Assembly: GCA_003550325.1 (NCBI GenBank)
Contig: QKWP01000240.1
Span: 97,392-161,391, forward strand
Origin: Gigaspora rosea
Taxonomy: Eukaryota > Glomeromycota > Glomeromycetes > Diversisporales > Gigasporaceae
DNA length: 64,000 nucleotides
Direction: 5' to 3'
Shown here: positions 11,693 to 22,600 of the stretch, piece by piece
Layout: every line of letters starts with the position of its first letter
How positions within the stretch are numbered: the first letter of the stretch is position 1
The notes under the pieces: generated by a model
Database searches by the model: none
The model's input: only the letters and a program-made list of their open reading frames with translations
Told to the model about the DNA's origin: nothing
Position numbers and translations under genes: made by a program

Positions 11693-13732
11693 AAAAACTT
11701 CTCAAAAATTAGCAAAAAGTGGCGATTCTAGCTTACCCCCGGAAAAAGGATCTACATTGACATTACCACAACAACAAACCAACCTTGACCAAGATGTTCC
11801 CACGCATCCAACAACGACATCACAACAACAAACCGGTACTGACCCGATTTCTCCCACGCCTATAATTTTGGAAAATCAAAATTCCCATGGACCCCAAGCC
11901 ACATGTACAAATATACTCCAGAATCTGGACCAAAATAATCAGAGCTCCCTGGACCCTGTCCAGACCCTTTCCACACCGGTTAATATGGAAACTGATTCAG
12001 AAACTACCTCAACCCCAACATCCCATCCCTCCTCGGCAACAGTAATACTCCCCCAAACCAAGAGCTGATGAATGACAATACAGAAAAAATAGAAGAAGAT
12101 ACTGAGATGGACACCGAATCTGTAGACACTATTCAAGAACAACCAATAACCCATAAGCTAAGTTATAGCCAAGCCCTCAGAGGTAACAAGGATCACACCT
12201 GGCAACCTAACCTAGTTGCTCAACAACGCAGATTAGATCAAGAAAAAAGATGGGCAGATCACATAAAAGATAAAATGGCAGATATTAGAGGAACCCAATT
12301 GAAGACCTTTGACGAGGAATTATGGAGCAGGGAAAAAAATACTAGAATCACTAACTTCTCTTGACGGGCTACGCATGTTCATAAAGCATAAACTAGCTAG
12401 TCTCCCAACTTCACTGCACATACCACCAGCCATAGCGGCGAAATTTAGACATCGGGACACTGCCTTCTTTAGAAGCTTTACAAGGGTACTAACAAGTAGA
12501 CCACAACACCAGATAGAATTTAATAACCTATTCATTTTAGCACTGGAAGCATATAAAAAGCAATACAGCGTATTAGCAACGAATAAACGAAATAGAAACC
12601 AACTATTCGACCTACTTAGAGTGAAGCTAGCCCTAGACTACTTAACGAATTAGACTTTCATGAGCTAGACGCTTGGGAAATCACAAGATATCTACTATAT
12701 CTGTCAAATTTTGCAAAAACCACATTGAATATGCAATTCGACGAAATTAGAAAATTAATATCTGAGGAAATTGTGGAATCGCGGCTGGAGTTACCCCAAC
12801 ACTATACAGAAATACACCCAGACCTAATTAATGCTATCCCTTTTGACCTGCCAATAGAAAATAGACAGACCCTAGGGTCAAAAGTAAAGGCTCTAAGGCT
12901 CATTTTCAAATTCGCCTCTCTCCCCGAAAATTACATTTCAAATAAACGCCAACCATTACCAACTGACTACAGGCAGTTGAATAAAACCGTGCGGAAACTC
13001 TTTCCAATCTCTGACAGAGAAGAACTAAAGGACATACCGACATATAGAACCACGTTACAAAAATACTACATATTCAACAGAATCCCAGATACTTATTTTG
13101 ATTTACCTCCATCCAAACCACCATTACCTCTGACCCCCCAGGACTTGACTCCCAGATTGAGGGAGAAATTTCCCTTCCTACCTAAAAGCGAAGAAGATTT
13201 CAAAGAACACATCCGGCTATTAAGAGTTGATTATAAGTTCAAACGACTCCCAAATGATTACCTCTTACCTCAAAAATGTCTACCAAGTAATCCTGCAGAC
13301 CTAAGATGGAAAGACTTCTCCTTTCCAATGACGATGACTGAAGCTGTAAATGAATTCTTCAAACTAATTCCAAAATACTACAATATCCCAACTCCTTTTC
13401 CTTCGGCATACGCAAATTTTAACTATACTGGCTTACCAACCTTGCCTCTGCTGGCAACCGAAGTCGAGTTAGTAAATCTAACGGTTCCAATAACTACAAG
13501 AAAACAACTGTCTATTGCATTGCAAGAATTACGACCACGCTATTATTTCCATAAGATACCTGAGTCCTGGATCGACATTAAGGTGACAGAACGAATAGAG
13601 GATCAATCCCCCCATATACCCTCGAACCTAGACGATCTTCAGATCCACCTAAAAAAAAATAATGCGACAGATATAGAGTTGCCAATTAGAAAACATGAAA
13701 ATATCGATGTTACAATTGAAAAACTAAACTAA
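11649..13732 (+). pseudogene. LINE ORF1 (gag-like), lightly broken
   Basis: Four overlapping or adjacent open frames make one original ORF of about 690 codons: 11649-12068 (139 aa, Q/T/P-rich, low complexity), 12068-12364 (98 aa, acidic then SYSQALRG), 12309-12653 (114 aa, helical, basic) and 12725-13732 (335 aa). The frame changes occur near 12066, 12310-12360 and 12620. The SYSQAL motif resembles the start of the structured region in some fungal LINE ORF1 proteins. ORF1 proteins bind LINE RNA; no CCHC knuckle or RRM is visible here. The last part is built of repeats and is listed separately. Confidence 0.75.
12725..13732 (+). CDS. LINE ORF1 C-terminal repeat domain, 335 aa
   Basis: The protein holds five copies of a unit of about 53 residues. 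Anchors are LIFKFASLPENY (59-70), KYYIFNRIPDTY (113-124), VDYKFKRLPNDY (168-179), KYYNIPTPFPSAY (217-229) and PRYYFHKIPESW (271-282), each followed by a proline-rich P-x-P-x-D-L segment and then FP. A weaker first copy ends LPQHY at 27. Pattern: aromatic, basic, (I/L)P, x2, aromatic. It is open without interruption and continues the frame upstream of its first Met. I do not recognise the fold. It probably acts as an RNA-binding or multimerising part of the LINE particle (inference). Confidence 0.6.
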   Translation: MNMQFDEIRKLISEEIVESRLELPQHYTEIHPDLINAIPFDLPIENRQTLGSKVKALRLIFKFASLPENYISNKRQPLPTDYRQLNKTVRKLFPISDREELKDIPTYRTTLQKYYIFNRIPDTYFDLPPSKPPLPLTPQDLTPRLREKFPFLPKSEEDFKEHIRLLRVDYKFKRLPNDYLLPQKCLPSNPADLRWKDFSFPMTMTEAVNEFFKLIPKYYNIPTPFPSAYANFNYTGLPTLPLLATEVELVNLTVPITTRKQLSIALQELRPRYYFHKIPESWIDIKVTERIEDQSPHIPSNLDDLQIHLKKNNATDIELPIRKHENIDVTIEKLN

Positions 13733-13902
13733 GAGAACACTTTCTTTTTAATAACATACCATTCTTCCTCTTTGACCAATTGGAAGATCTGCCCAGCCCA
13801 AATTCGACTTATTTCTAAAACCAAAGAGAAATCCAAAAAGAAAAACAAAAGACGAAGAGGTCCGGAGACCGGACGCTGACGCCCCTAACGACCCTATCAT
13901 TA

Positions 13903-14493
13903 ATGAGTAAATCAAATGCCGAACCAGGCCCATCCTTGATGGGCAATAGAAAACAAACCTCCGTCGGTAGACCGGAGCACACTAGTAACAAAACTGATAA
14001 CACAGATTCCGCTGAACCAAACGAATTTACTAATAAAAATGAACACACTTTCTCCTTTGAGGAAGGAATTAATATCGCAACCCATAACATTAGAGGGCTC
14101 TCTAGAGCAGAGAAATTGCAAGAATGGATCGAATTCTGCACGGAAGCAAACATACACATCATTGCCTTATCTGAAACAAAACTTACACCCAATCGGGTTA
14201 AAGGACTCACTAATCCATTATACGGAATATATACCTCCAACTTCGAACCATATAAAGACAATCAACGGGAATCTAGCTTGGGCGCCGCTCTCATGATTTG
14301 CAACAGCTTACAGCCCTATATTTACAATATCAAAATGGTCCCTGGAACGTTAATTATGGTTGACCTTTTCTTGCCAGATAACAATAAAACTAGAATCATA
14401 TCCATATACCTCCCTTCCAACCATCCATCTTTAAACGAAAAAGCACAAAATGAAGCAGATAGATGGATACGAGAAGCCAAAATCAGAGACTAG
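13903..14493 (+). pseudogene. LINE ORF2 N-terminal part: AP endonuclease
   Basis: This is the first half of an APE-type endonuclease that nicks target DNA for target-primed reverse transcription. Visible motifs are ATHNIRG (metal-binding Asn), LSETK (catalytic Glu) and SIYLPSNH. It ends at an in-frame TAG (14491-14493). The same frame continues at once with KLFLMGDFNSN, so a single nonsense codon splits the domain. About 60 residues before the endonuclease (S/T/N-rich) are poorly conserved in character. Confidence 0.85.
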
Positions 14494-14496
14494 AAA

Positions 14497-17187
14497 TTGT
14501 TCCTGATGGGGGACTTCAATTCTAACCAACACAGGAGCAAACCACTACCTATCTTCAAAAACTTGAACGTTCTAGGAGCAATAAGCCTACTAGACCTTCA
14601 TAGCATTACTTCGCATACATGGACTGGACCCTCCTCTCAAAGCCAAATCGATGATATCTGGGTACTGCAAAATATGATCTTAGAAATTAAAAAACCATTA
14701 TTGACAGAAGCAACATATATTACGGGCAGTGATCATTGTATAATATCAACGACATGGCACGCACACGCTCTGAATAAGGAAACTTATAAAAACAAAAAAA
14801 ATAAAAAAAGAAAACAGAAAGTACACTATTACAACAAAATGTCCGCAGATGATTGGAACGAATTCTCAAATGAACTAGGAAAAAACTTTGCGAAGAAAAA
14901 TCTAAATGACCAAATTACAAATAAGAGCGAACTAGATAGAGCCTGGAATTTCTGGGCAATAGAGGTCAAGACAATGATTAATAGGAAAATTCCGTTCTCC
15001 TTCACCAGTCAAAAAACCTATTATGCCTTGTCCTTAAAGGCAACGAAACTGCATGCTGCTCTGAAAAACATGAACAAAGCCTTAAGCCTACTAACCAAAG
15101 GAAACCCAGAGACTCTAGAAAAGATAAACAAGCTCCTCGAAAAATCATCAAAGTTAACAGACTTGGAGATCGAGCCAATCAACATCGAAGACTTCTCAAT
15201 TAGCAGGGACACAATAATCTCGACCCTAAAAGGTCATAAGAACACTATATGGACCAGCCGGAACTATGAAAAACAACAAGAAGTAACTGACAAAATCAAC
15301 TTCTATATCAACCGAAGATATGAAGACTTTAGAGATCACACCTGTAGAATGCTGGATAGCATTCTCCAGAGGAAGGCAGAACCCGTTCGAACTGACAAAG
15401 TTATTCTTCCAAACAAGATCCTACTGGAAAAAACGGAAATCCTACAACATATAAGATCACACTCAAAAACCTGGACAAAGCTTAACCCGACTGATACAAG
15501 CCTTGGAAATGAATGGGAAAATGAATACCTCCCCCTAAAAAATGTCCTATCTTCGATTTATTCTGGTTCAACACAGGAAATAACCATGCAAGAACTAAAA
15601 GAAACAATAGAAAACTCTCCAAAAAATAAAGCACCAGGCCCTCTGGCGATTCCTAATGAGGTGATAAAACACCTCCCAGAAAATGCCCTGCAATTTTTAT
15701 TAAAAATACTCAATGGATGTTTGCAAATTGAGATGATCCCCAATCAATGGTTAAAATCTAATATATGGCTAATCCCAAAGAGAGATCGTTATAATTATGA
15801 CCTAAATTACACGAGACCAATAACGTTAATTGACCACACTAGAAAAATATTGACAAAAATAATTAATAACAGATTGATGACCCCGATAATGCGTTACGAA
15901 GTACTGTCCCCTCTGAACTTCGCGGCCTTCCCAGGACAATCAACCTCCCAACCACTGTCCAATCTCACTCACATTCTAGAAGATACCCGAACCGAGGATA
16001 AAGAAATTTGGGCACTTGCCCAGGATATGTCGAAAGCATTCGATACTGTACACGTTCCTACCTTAGGAAAAGCACTTAAAAGGATAAAGATACCGGAAAA
16101 GATAATAAATCTACTCATACACCTGCTAACCAACAGAAAAAACAGAGTAATCACAGACCTAGGTCTAACAAAGCCATACGAGGTAGAAGATGGAATTGAC
16201 CAAGGAGAGACGTTCTCCCCTCTCCTCTGGAAAATCTACTACGACCCCCTGATTTCACGAATCCAGCGCTCTTTTCAAGGCTACACAGGAAGCATACCTA
16301 CCAACCCACCACGTCAAATATGTATGCCAGTAATGGCTTACATGGATGACTCGCTCTGGCTGGCGCATAACAAAACTACCTTAACCAACATAATCTCGTT
16401 AGCGACCTCATTTTATAAATACAACAACATAAGAGTAAACCTATCCAAGTCATACCTCCTCACAAATACCAAAAAAGAAAAAACTCCCACAATTGAATTT
16501 AACAACTCAACAATCTATGCTTCAAAAAACGATACACCAATAAAATACCTTGGAGCCTGGTTCACAGCGGGTAATTCACTACATCCGGTTCAGCGCTTAA
16601 TACTTGCAGAAATGCAGACAAACCTAAAAAAACTCCAACTAGCAAAGATAACGGAAAAGCAGGCAATATACATCATCAATAGGGTCATATTCCCTCGACT
16701 GCAGTATCGCTTGCACTCTGCATATCTAAAACCCTCGCAAATTAAGAAAATTAACAGAATATGTATTAGCATAGTCAAACAAAAAGGAGGACTTGCAAGA
16801 GGAATCCCGAACTCTTTTCTACACAATCCTAAGATCTATGGTTTGGACAACCTACTACAAGTCCATAATAATGCACTTACTTCACTTCTGACAAAAAACC
16901 TAAACCACAAAGACTTCGACAAATCCTTTTTGAAAATGAGAATACAACAATTACAAGAAGCTGCGAACAATGAAAAATCCATACTAAGCCACATACCATT
17001 ATTTCCACACAGACAAAACCTTACACATACTGCACAATCGATTATCGCCGGCCTATCCTTGGGATTCACCTGGGACAAACCACTCAATCAATGGCCCATA
17101 CTTACTAATCGATTAAAGGGTACCTCGATCGACCAAGTTATAATGGACCACCCCAAAAGACACTTCCTAAAAGAAAAAATGAACTGA
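14497..17187 (+). CDS. LINE ORF2 core: endonuclease end plus reverse transcriptase, 896 aa
   Basis: It follows the endonuclease fragment in the same frame after one TAG. Residues about 1-90 complete the endonuclease: LMGDFNSN, QIDDIWV and GSDHCII hold the remaining metal and catalytic residues. The reverse transcriptase begins near 375 (NKAPGPLAIPNEVIK), with AQDMSKAFD at about 508 (first catalytic Asp), DGIDQGETFSPLLW at about 565, and the YMDD box at about 615. All three catalytic Asp are present. The frame ends at 17187 and coding continues in another frame (17199-18617) after a frame change near 17160-17190. Confidence 0.9.
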   Translation: MFLMGDFNSNQHRSKPLPIFKNLNVLGAISLLDLHSITSHTWTGPSSQSQIDDIWVLQNMILEIKKPLLTEATYITGSDHCIISTTWHAHALNKETYKNKKNKKRKQKVHYYNKMSADDWNEFSNELGKNFAKKNLNDQITNKSELDRAWNFWAIEVKTMINRKIPFSFTSQKTYYALSLKATKLHAALKNMNKALSLLTKGNPETLEKINKLLEKSSKLTDLEIEPINIEDFSISRDTIISTLKGHKNTIWTSRNYEKQQEVTDKINFYINRRYEDFRDHTCRMLDSILQRKAEPVRTDKVILPNKILLEKTEILQHIRSHSKTWTKLNPTDTSLGNEWENEYLPLKNVLSSIYSGSTQEITMQELKETIENSPKNKAPGPLAIPNEVIKHLPENALQFLLKILNGCLQIEMIPNQWLKSNIWLIPKRDRYNYDLNYTRPITLIDHTRKILTKIINNRLMTPIMRYEVLSPLNFAAFPGQSTSQPLSNLTHILEDTRTEDKEIWALAQDMSKAFDTVHVPTLGKALKRIKIPEKIINLLIHLLTNRKNRVITDLGLTKPYEVEDGIDQGETFSPLLWKIYYDPLISRIQRSFQGYTGSIPTNPPRQICMPVMAYMDDSLWLAHNKTTLTNIISLATSFYKYNNIRVNLSKSYLLTNTKKEKTPTIEFNNSTIYASKNDTPIKYLGAWFTAGNSLHPVQRLILAEMQTNLKKLQLAKITEKQAIYIINRVIFPRLQYRLHSAYLKPSQIKKINRICISIVKQKGGLARGIPNSFLHNPKIYGLDNLLQVHNNALTSLLTKNLNHKDFDKSFLKMRIQQLQEAANNEKSILSHIPLFPHRQNLTHTAQSIIAGLSLGFTWDKPLNQWPILTNRLKGTSIDQVIMDHPKRHFLKEKMN

Positions 17188-17198
17188 CACGGTATCTA

Positions 17199-18617
17199 TT
17201 GTGTCGAACAACTACTAGATCTAAAGAACCAAAACTTTCTATCTTGGACAGAAATCCACCACAATATACAGAGAATTCCCAGAGGCCGCCCCCAAATTGG
17301 TTATATACAATGCAAGAGATAATGAGCGGAAATGCAAACCCCACAACTACACTAATTACTCCGAACCCCTTTACCTTAACACCTTGGATCTACAAAAAGA
17401 GAAAGAACTGGGTAATAACAAAGGATAAAGAAATCGCAAAAATAACTAGTTACTCTCAGCAATACCCTAAAGCAAAACACTATAGAATCACCACAAACAA
17501 CAAACTTGAGCCTTGCTCAGGTTGTGCCTTGAAAGATAAATTATTAACAGAAGAATATTGCTACTTTCTCCTAAAAGATAGAGCATATAGTCTTCAAGTA
17601 GATAGTAGGCGAATAGTCCACGGAAAAATATCTGATATATACACTGCATTAAACAACAAATTTCAACCACGGAAGGAACCGGACGTGGAAATGTCAATCC
17701 TCCTGCCAAGACCATTGTCAGCTTTTGTCAAACCTCCGGTGGAAGTCTGGGAAGCACTAATAAAAATTAATTTCAAAAAATGGAATCTTACAATACATTT
17801 ATCAACAATAAAAGAAAATCATGTGATCGGATCCACAACATACCCCTCCTACTTTGCAGTAGCAAAATTGTCAACAAAGGAAGAAATACTTGGCTGTACC
17901 AATAGGATGTGGCCATCACGCCTACACTCTTCTCTATCAATGATAACATTTCTATTTTCAACTGTGTCAAACAATACCGATATACAATTCATTACAAACC
18001 ACAAACAAACAATCGAGACGCTTCAAAGAACAATCGAAATAGAACATTACAAACTTGATCAATTAAACAAAGAAGACTATCCTAGTCTCCTCAAAATACT
18101 TAGAGGAATTATGGGGGACCGAAAAATCATTTTAAAATTTGACTCAGAGTTCAAAATACAAAAACCATTAAATGTACATAACTTGGACATTAATCCTAAA
18201 CATTTTATCTATAACGCCTTCACCATGGAACTACTAAGCACTCCGTGTATTCCACAGACAAAATCCATTTTGAAAAATACCAGTAGGATTACCAACTTAC
18301 TACAATGGTACAACCAACAACGAATTCACCTATGGGAATCATACATGGGAAATATACAGTGGGACCATGTCCTAAAATATATCTCCTTTGCTAATAAGCC
18401 AGCTGCCTTGTATACGCACCCATCTCTATCACAAATAAAGAACTTTAAAGTAAAAATGATCGCAGAGGAACTACCAACCTACTTACTTCTACACTATCGC
18501 AATCCAATCAAAAACCCAAATTATTTGTGCCCACGCTGCTATGCGGAACCAGAGAACATCGTACACATATTTTCTTGCGTATCTAATCACCTAATATGGC
18601 AGAGGGAACTACGTTGA
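17199..18617 (+). pseudogene. LINE ORF2 C-terminal part: RNase H-like region and zinc motif
   Basis: 472 codons in a new frame, continuous with the reverse transcriptase part across one frame change. Residues about 185-270 look like a degenerate RNase H region (GCTNRMWPSRLHSSLSMITF then IQFITN), where the usual catalytic Glu and Asp are replaced by Ser and Asn. The end carries a CX2CX8HX3C motif (CPRCYAEPENIVHIFSC, about 446-462), the zinc motif found at the C-terminus of many LINE ORF2 proteins. The loss of RNase H active-site residues is inferred from an alignment by eye. Confidence 0.7.
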
Positions 18618-19000
18618 ACTTTACAGAGAGTGGCGACTGAAACAGAATCACCACTAGAAGACCCCGATAGATTCATAAGATCCTTCACATTCTTATATAT
18701 ACAGAAAAAAATGCCTTTTGGTTTAATCACCAACTCCACCCTTTTCCCTACTAGCTCGAAATACAAGCAAAATAAATACACCCCCTTCTCCATTACGAAA
18801 TAATAAAAACACTCTATAAAGAATATTGGATTCCATCAAGAGCCTCAAGACATTCCGAAGCATTCCCAAATCCACTGAAGATTGACCCACCAACTATGAC
18901 AAAAACACCCCCTATTAATAAAATAGTACTAGAAAACAAAATACGAAAATTCATTCATTTAGGTTGTACATCGCTAGCTAAACTCATCACAGACTAGAGG

Positions 19001-19034
19001 TCTTCGACCAATCTAGCAAAGAATTGGTCGAGAG
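19001..19034 (+). other. Hairpin in LINE 3' region
   Basis: TCTTCGACCAAT and ATTGGTCGAGAG are complementary around an 10-base loop, about 120 bases before the poly(A) tail. Stem-loops in this position serve as reverse-transcriptase recognition sites in some LINEs; that role here is inference. An AATAAA lies downstream at about 19111. Confidence 0.5.
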
Positions 19035-19157
19035 TAAACTAGCTATTACCCCTATCTCCCTAGAATAGTAATTATAAATTTGTAACTCTAAGTGAATAAT
19101 AACTATTAATAAAAGATATAGAGGAAAGACCTCTCTTTAAAAAAAAAAAATAATAAT

Positions 19158-19172
19158 AATAATCAAATTAAA
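19158..19172. repeat. LINE target-site duplication, 3' copy
   Basis: Same 15 bases as 11271-11285, directly after the poly(A)-(TAA) tail. Confidence 0.85.
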
Positions 19173-20440
19173 TAAGTCAATTAAAATTTATGTCTTAAAT
19201 AAAGTTGTTTAAAATAGGCAATTTAATCTTTGATGGTGCTACCAAAATGAGGTCAGTACTAGGGTCAAAATGAATCTTATAAGGGCAATATAGATAATGA
19301 TAGAGTTTGAGAATTTGTATTAAGCCCAAGCATAAGCCTCAGTAAATGCATACATTACTAAAACTGTCTAAGTATAAATATGGGATTATATTTAGTACAA
19401 GAGGCAATTTCTATGAGGGTAAAGTAGTCTAAGGTTGGTAGATTATTAAGAAAAATCCCAAAAACTATTAATATGGTCAATAGAACAAGTAATGATACTG
19501 TCTAAAACTTGATAGTTTCAGTTTGACCAAAACCAAAACTGGTATTACCAGTTTTAGATATAACCTTCTTTGGCTGAAGCTTGTCTAAAGACCTGAAACT
19601 AGACCAATACTCTAAAACTATACTAAAACTCCAAAACTGGCCTGCTAATAAATTCTTATTAGCATATTGTATATATACTCAATACAGGAGTAGCTTATTA
19701 TCAGGTATTGTTAAAAAAAAATTCTCATATATATACCCAATTAATAAATTAAGCACAATTAAAAACAGATTTGTACCAAAATTCTGCAAGTATTAGCATG
19801 ATTCAGTAGTGCATATGCCAGTATTTAAGGTATCTATTTATTTGCGTGGATAATACAAACTCCTAAAGGCTATTTTGGATCAGCCTGACAAAGAGATCTA
19901 AACAAGAAGAAAAAGTGCAAATATGCAAAAACGTTAAGGCCCCTAACCCTAAAATGGCACTTGAGCTCTACATACGTACATATTTACATATGTATACTGA
20001 TTCTTTTTTTTATTATTTTTTTTTTGAATTGGCATTGTTATACGTAACTGTTCTCATTTACCTGTAAAATATTACAAAATTATTTCCCCTTATTACATTT
20101 TTACTTTTTAAATTTTAATTTTTTTTTATTTTTTTTTTAATTTTTTTTTCATTTAATTTATTTTTTTATTTTTAATTAATTATTTTTTTTAATTTTTTTC
20201 TTTTTTGTTTTACACTTTAATTTTTTTTATTTGATTTTATTTAATTTTTTGTTCGATATAAATGCTTCTATATCATTTATAGAATGCTTCATCATATATA
20301 TTTTTAATTTATGTTATACATGACAGACTGTAAAGTTTTTTAAATAATAAACCCAATATTATGATAGGACTCATAATATCAAGTTAGCTATGGGAATCTG
20401 CTGGGGGTTATGGCTAGAGCTTACGAATTCTTTATTTGAA
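19173..20440. other. AT-rich intergenic stretch
   Basis: No gene recognised. It holds several CCAGTTTTAG/CTAAAACT words in both orientations at 19500-19640 (a possible decayed inverted repeat) and a long T-rich tract at 20005-20250. The open frame at 19581-19796 has no domain and lies in the repeat-like text. Confidence 0.5.
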
Positions 20441-20442
20441 TA

Positions 20443-21770
20443 ATATTCGAATAACATTTAATAACATCACACTGACTTCTTTGGATCAGGAAAAGGAAAA
20501 AGTATTATCGGATACACTTTGTAAGGATGCCAAACCAGAAAAGGAGGTCATGATCTCAGATTCACATGTATTTATCTTTGATCAGTAGTAGAAAAATATT
20601 AGCAGATGCGCTTTGAAAGAGCATCAAACCAATTTCTTTGGATCTTAATAAACTGTCTTGAATCAGAAGAAGGAATAGCATTAGTAGATGCATTTCGCAA
20701 GAACATTACACTGATTTCTTTGGACTGGGGAAGGGTCAGATACACTTTGCAAGGATGCTAAACCAGAAACGGAGAATATGATCTCAAATTCAAACCGGTA
20801 TGTAACTTTGGTCAAAAAAGGATTATTATCAGATGCACTTTGAAAGAATACCATGCTAACTTTTTTGAATCTTAATAGAAATTATCTTGATCCGAAAAAG
20901 AATTGAATTAGTAGATACATTTCGCAACTTACTTCGAAAAAAACATCGGATACACTTTGCAAGGGTAAACAGAAGGAAATATTCGCAGATATGCTTTGAA
21001 AGAATACCCTTCTTTGGATCTTAATAGAAATTGTCTTGAATCAGAAGGAATAGCATTGGTAGTTGCATTTCGCAAGAACATTACACTAACTTCTTTGGAC
21101 CAGGGGAATGAAAGTATTGTCAGATTTTGCAAGGATACTAAACCAGAAACGGAGGGTATGATCTCAAATTCACATGTATCTTTGATCAGAAGCAAGAAAT
21201 ATTATCATACGCAATTTGAAAGAACACTAAACTAACTTCTTTGAATCTTAATAGAAATTGTCTTGAATCTGGAGAAGGAATTGAATTAGTAGATGCATTT
21301 CGCAAGAACATCACACTGACTTCGAAAAACATCGGATACACTTTGAAAGGATACCAAACCAGATATGGAGAATATGATCTCAGATTCAAATGGATCAGAA
21401 TTATGAAAATATTACCAGATGCGCTTTGAATAAAAAAACTAAACCAACTTCTTTGAATCTTGATAGAAATTGTCTTGAATCAAAAGGAGAAATAGTATTT
21501 GCAGATGCATTTTGCAAGAATGTTACACTGACTTCTTTGAACCGGAGGAAGAGAAAGTATTGTCAGATACACTTTGTAAGGATTCTAAACATGAAAACGG
21601 ATAGTATATCTCAAATTTATATGTATGATCAGAAGCAGAAAATATTAGTAGATGCGGATTTACTAAATTCCCCCAAGTTCTCATTGGACGAATTCTTCAC
21701 CTCTCATCGGATGAAATGGATTACATCGATCGGGTGGGTAAAATTATCATTACAAGTCCAATTCGAATAA
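20443..21770 (+). pseudogene. Leucine-rich-repeat protein pseudogene (RNI-type LRRs)
   Basis: Repeated text such as TTTGGATCTTAATAGAAATTG encodes SLDLNRNCLESEGIALV, AFRKNITLTSL and CKDTKPE: the L-x-x-L-x-L-x-x-N pattern of ribonuclease-inhibitor-type LRRs. The units recur about every 240-270 bases, each holding two or three LRRs, across the whole region. Open pieces remain at 20996-21235, 21241-21429 and 21390-21770, but frame changes and stops break every unit. It looks like a former member of the LRR protein expansion of these fungi. No intact start or flanking domain is visible. Confidence 0.7.
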
Positions 21771-22380
21771 ACGTTATTTTCGTAATAATTAAATTCATTT
21801 AAATAATTCTCTAGTTCTTTAGTACTAATGTTTTGTAATTCTTTTATTATAGCAACTCTTTACGATCGATTAAAAATTTTGTGCCTCTCTTTTTAATTTT
21901 TTCATTACTGTGTCAAATATCTATTGTACTTTGCAAAATACTGTTGATAAAATGATTATTCTAAGATTAAATAAATTTTATATTTTGTTCACTATTTCCT
22001 CTTAATATTGATGATATTTTTGAAATTGAAGATGTTGATATGGATATAAATAAGCGACAATGAACTCAATAACATGCTTGATTGTGTTTAGATGTGACAA
22101 ACAGCGTTGGTCAAGCATAGGAAACTATTAATTATAATATTGAAGAAAGCTCTGAGAATGAAAAGGTTTAAAAACTTACTATTTTCTGGTACAAACGAAA
22201 ATGAAAAAATGCAAATGCATAAGTTAAACACGAAAAATTTTGTAAAAAAAGCTTGGTACATTACTGTATAGTTTTATATACCTACATGCTGTATTATGAA
22301 TTAGCATTCACTTTCCTTCTGAAATGTTAGGACTAGGGTTAATGAGTAGTGTCATACTAAACTTTGTACCGTGCTTGCGT

Positions 22381-22600
22381 GTAATAACACGCATGCGCAT
22401 TATTTTGAAATCCACATCTTTTTGAAAATTGTTTTTTTTTGCTCAAAATAATGCCCATGCGCGTCCCAAAATAACATACATACACCATAAAACAAGAAAA
22501 GGTTCTTCTGGTAACAAAAATTTGTCAAAATGATTCGAATTATCGCGCATGCGCGTCCCGAATAACTTGAAATAACGCACAGATGCGCGTTATTACGGTT
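22381..22600. repeat. Cluster of GCGCATGCGCG / GCGTTATT palindromic motifs
   Basis: Four copies of a GC-rich palindromic word flanked by AATAAC/GTTATT: AATAACACGCATGCGCATTATT (22383), AATAATGCCCATGCGCGTCCC (22447), ATTATCGCGCATGCGCGTCCC (22540) and AATAACGCACAGATGCGCGT (22571). Related copies lie at 35731-35750 and 39490-39538. The GC content contrasts with the surrounding DNA. Confidence 0.6.

Larger units (their letters stand above)
8863..12247. repeat. Second exact copy of 5477-8861
   Basis: Same content as the first copy: Tc1 right end to 9006, minisatellite 9141-9626, AT-rich spacer, and the LINE 5' region from 11286. Unlike the first copy it continues without a break into the rest of the LINE, so it is the copy that reflects the real locus. 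Confidence 0.85.
11286..19157 (+). mobile_element. APE-type LINE (non-LTR retrotransposon), near full length, 7.9 kb
   Basis: Order: 5' leader, ORF1 (11649-13732), ORF2 with AP-endonuclease, reverse transcriptase, RNase H-like region and C-terminal zinc motif (13903-18617), 3' region with a hairpin, AATAAA, then a poly(A) tail with TAA repeats. A 15-bp target duplication flanks it. ORFs carry only a handful of disruptions, so insertion is fairly recent. The clade was not assigned. The domain order fits APE-type LINEs of the L1/I/Tad kind. A second, different LINE lies at 61954-64000. Confidence 0.92.

Noticed and set aside
5477-12247. Tandem duplication of a LINE/Tc1 region as a biological event
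   Set aside because: The copies are identical and the junction is a single N in mid-ORF; an unmerged contig overlap is much simpler.
13748-17970. Several 60-148 codon minus-strand frames in the LINE
   Set aside because: They lie opposite endonuclease, reverse transcriptase and C-terminal coding; no independent coding signs.
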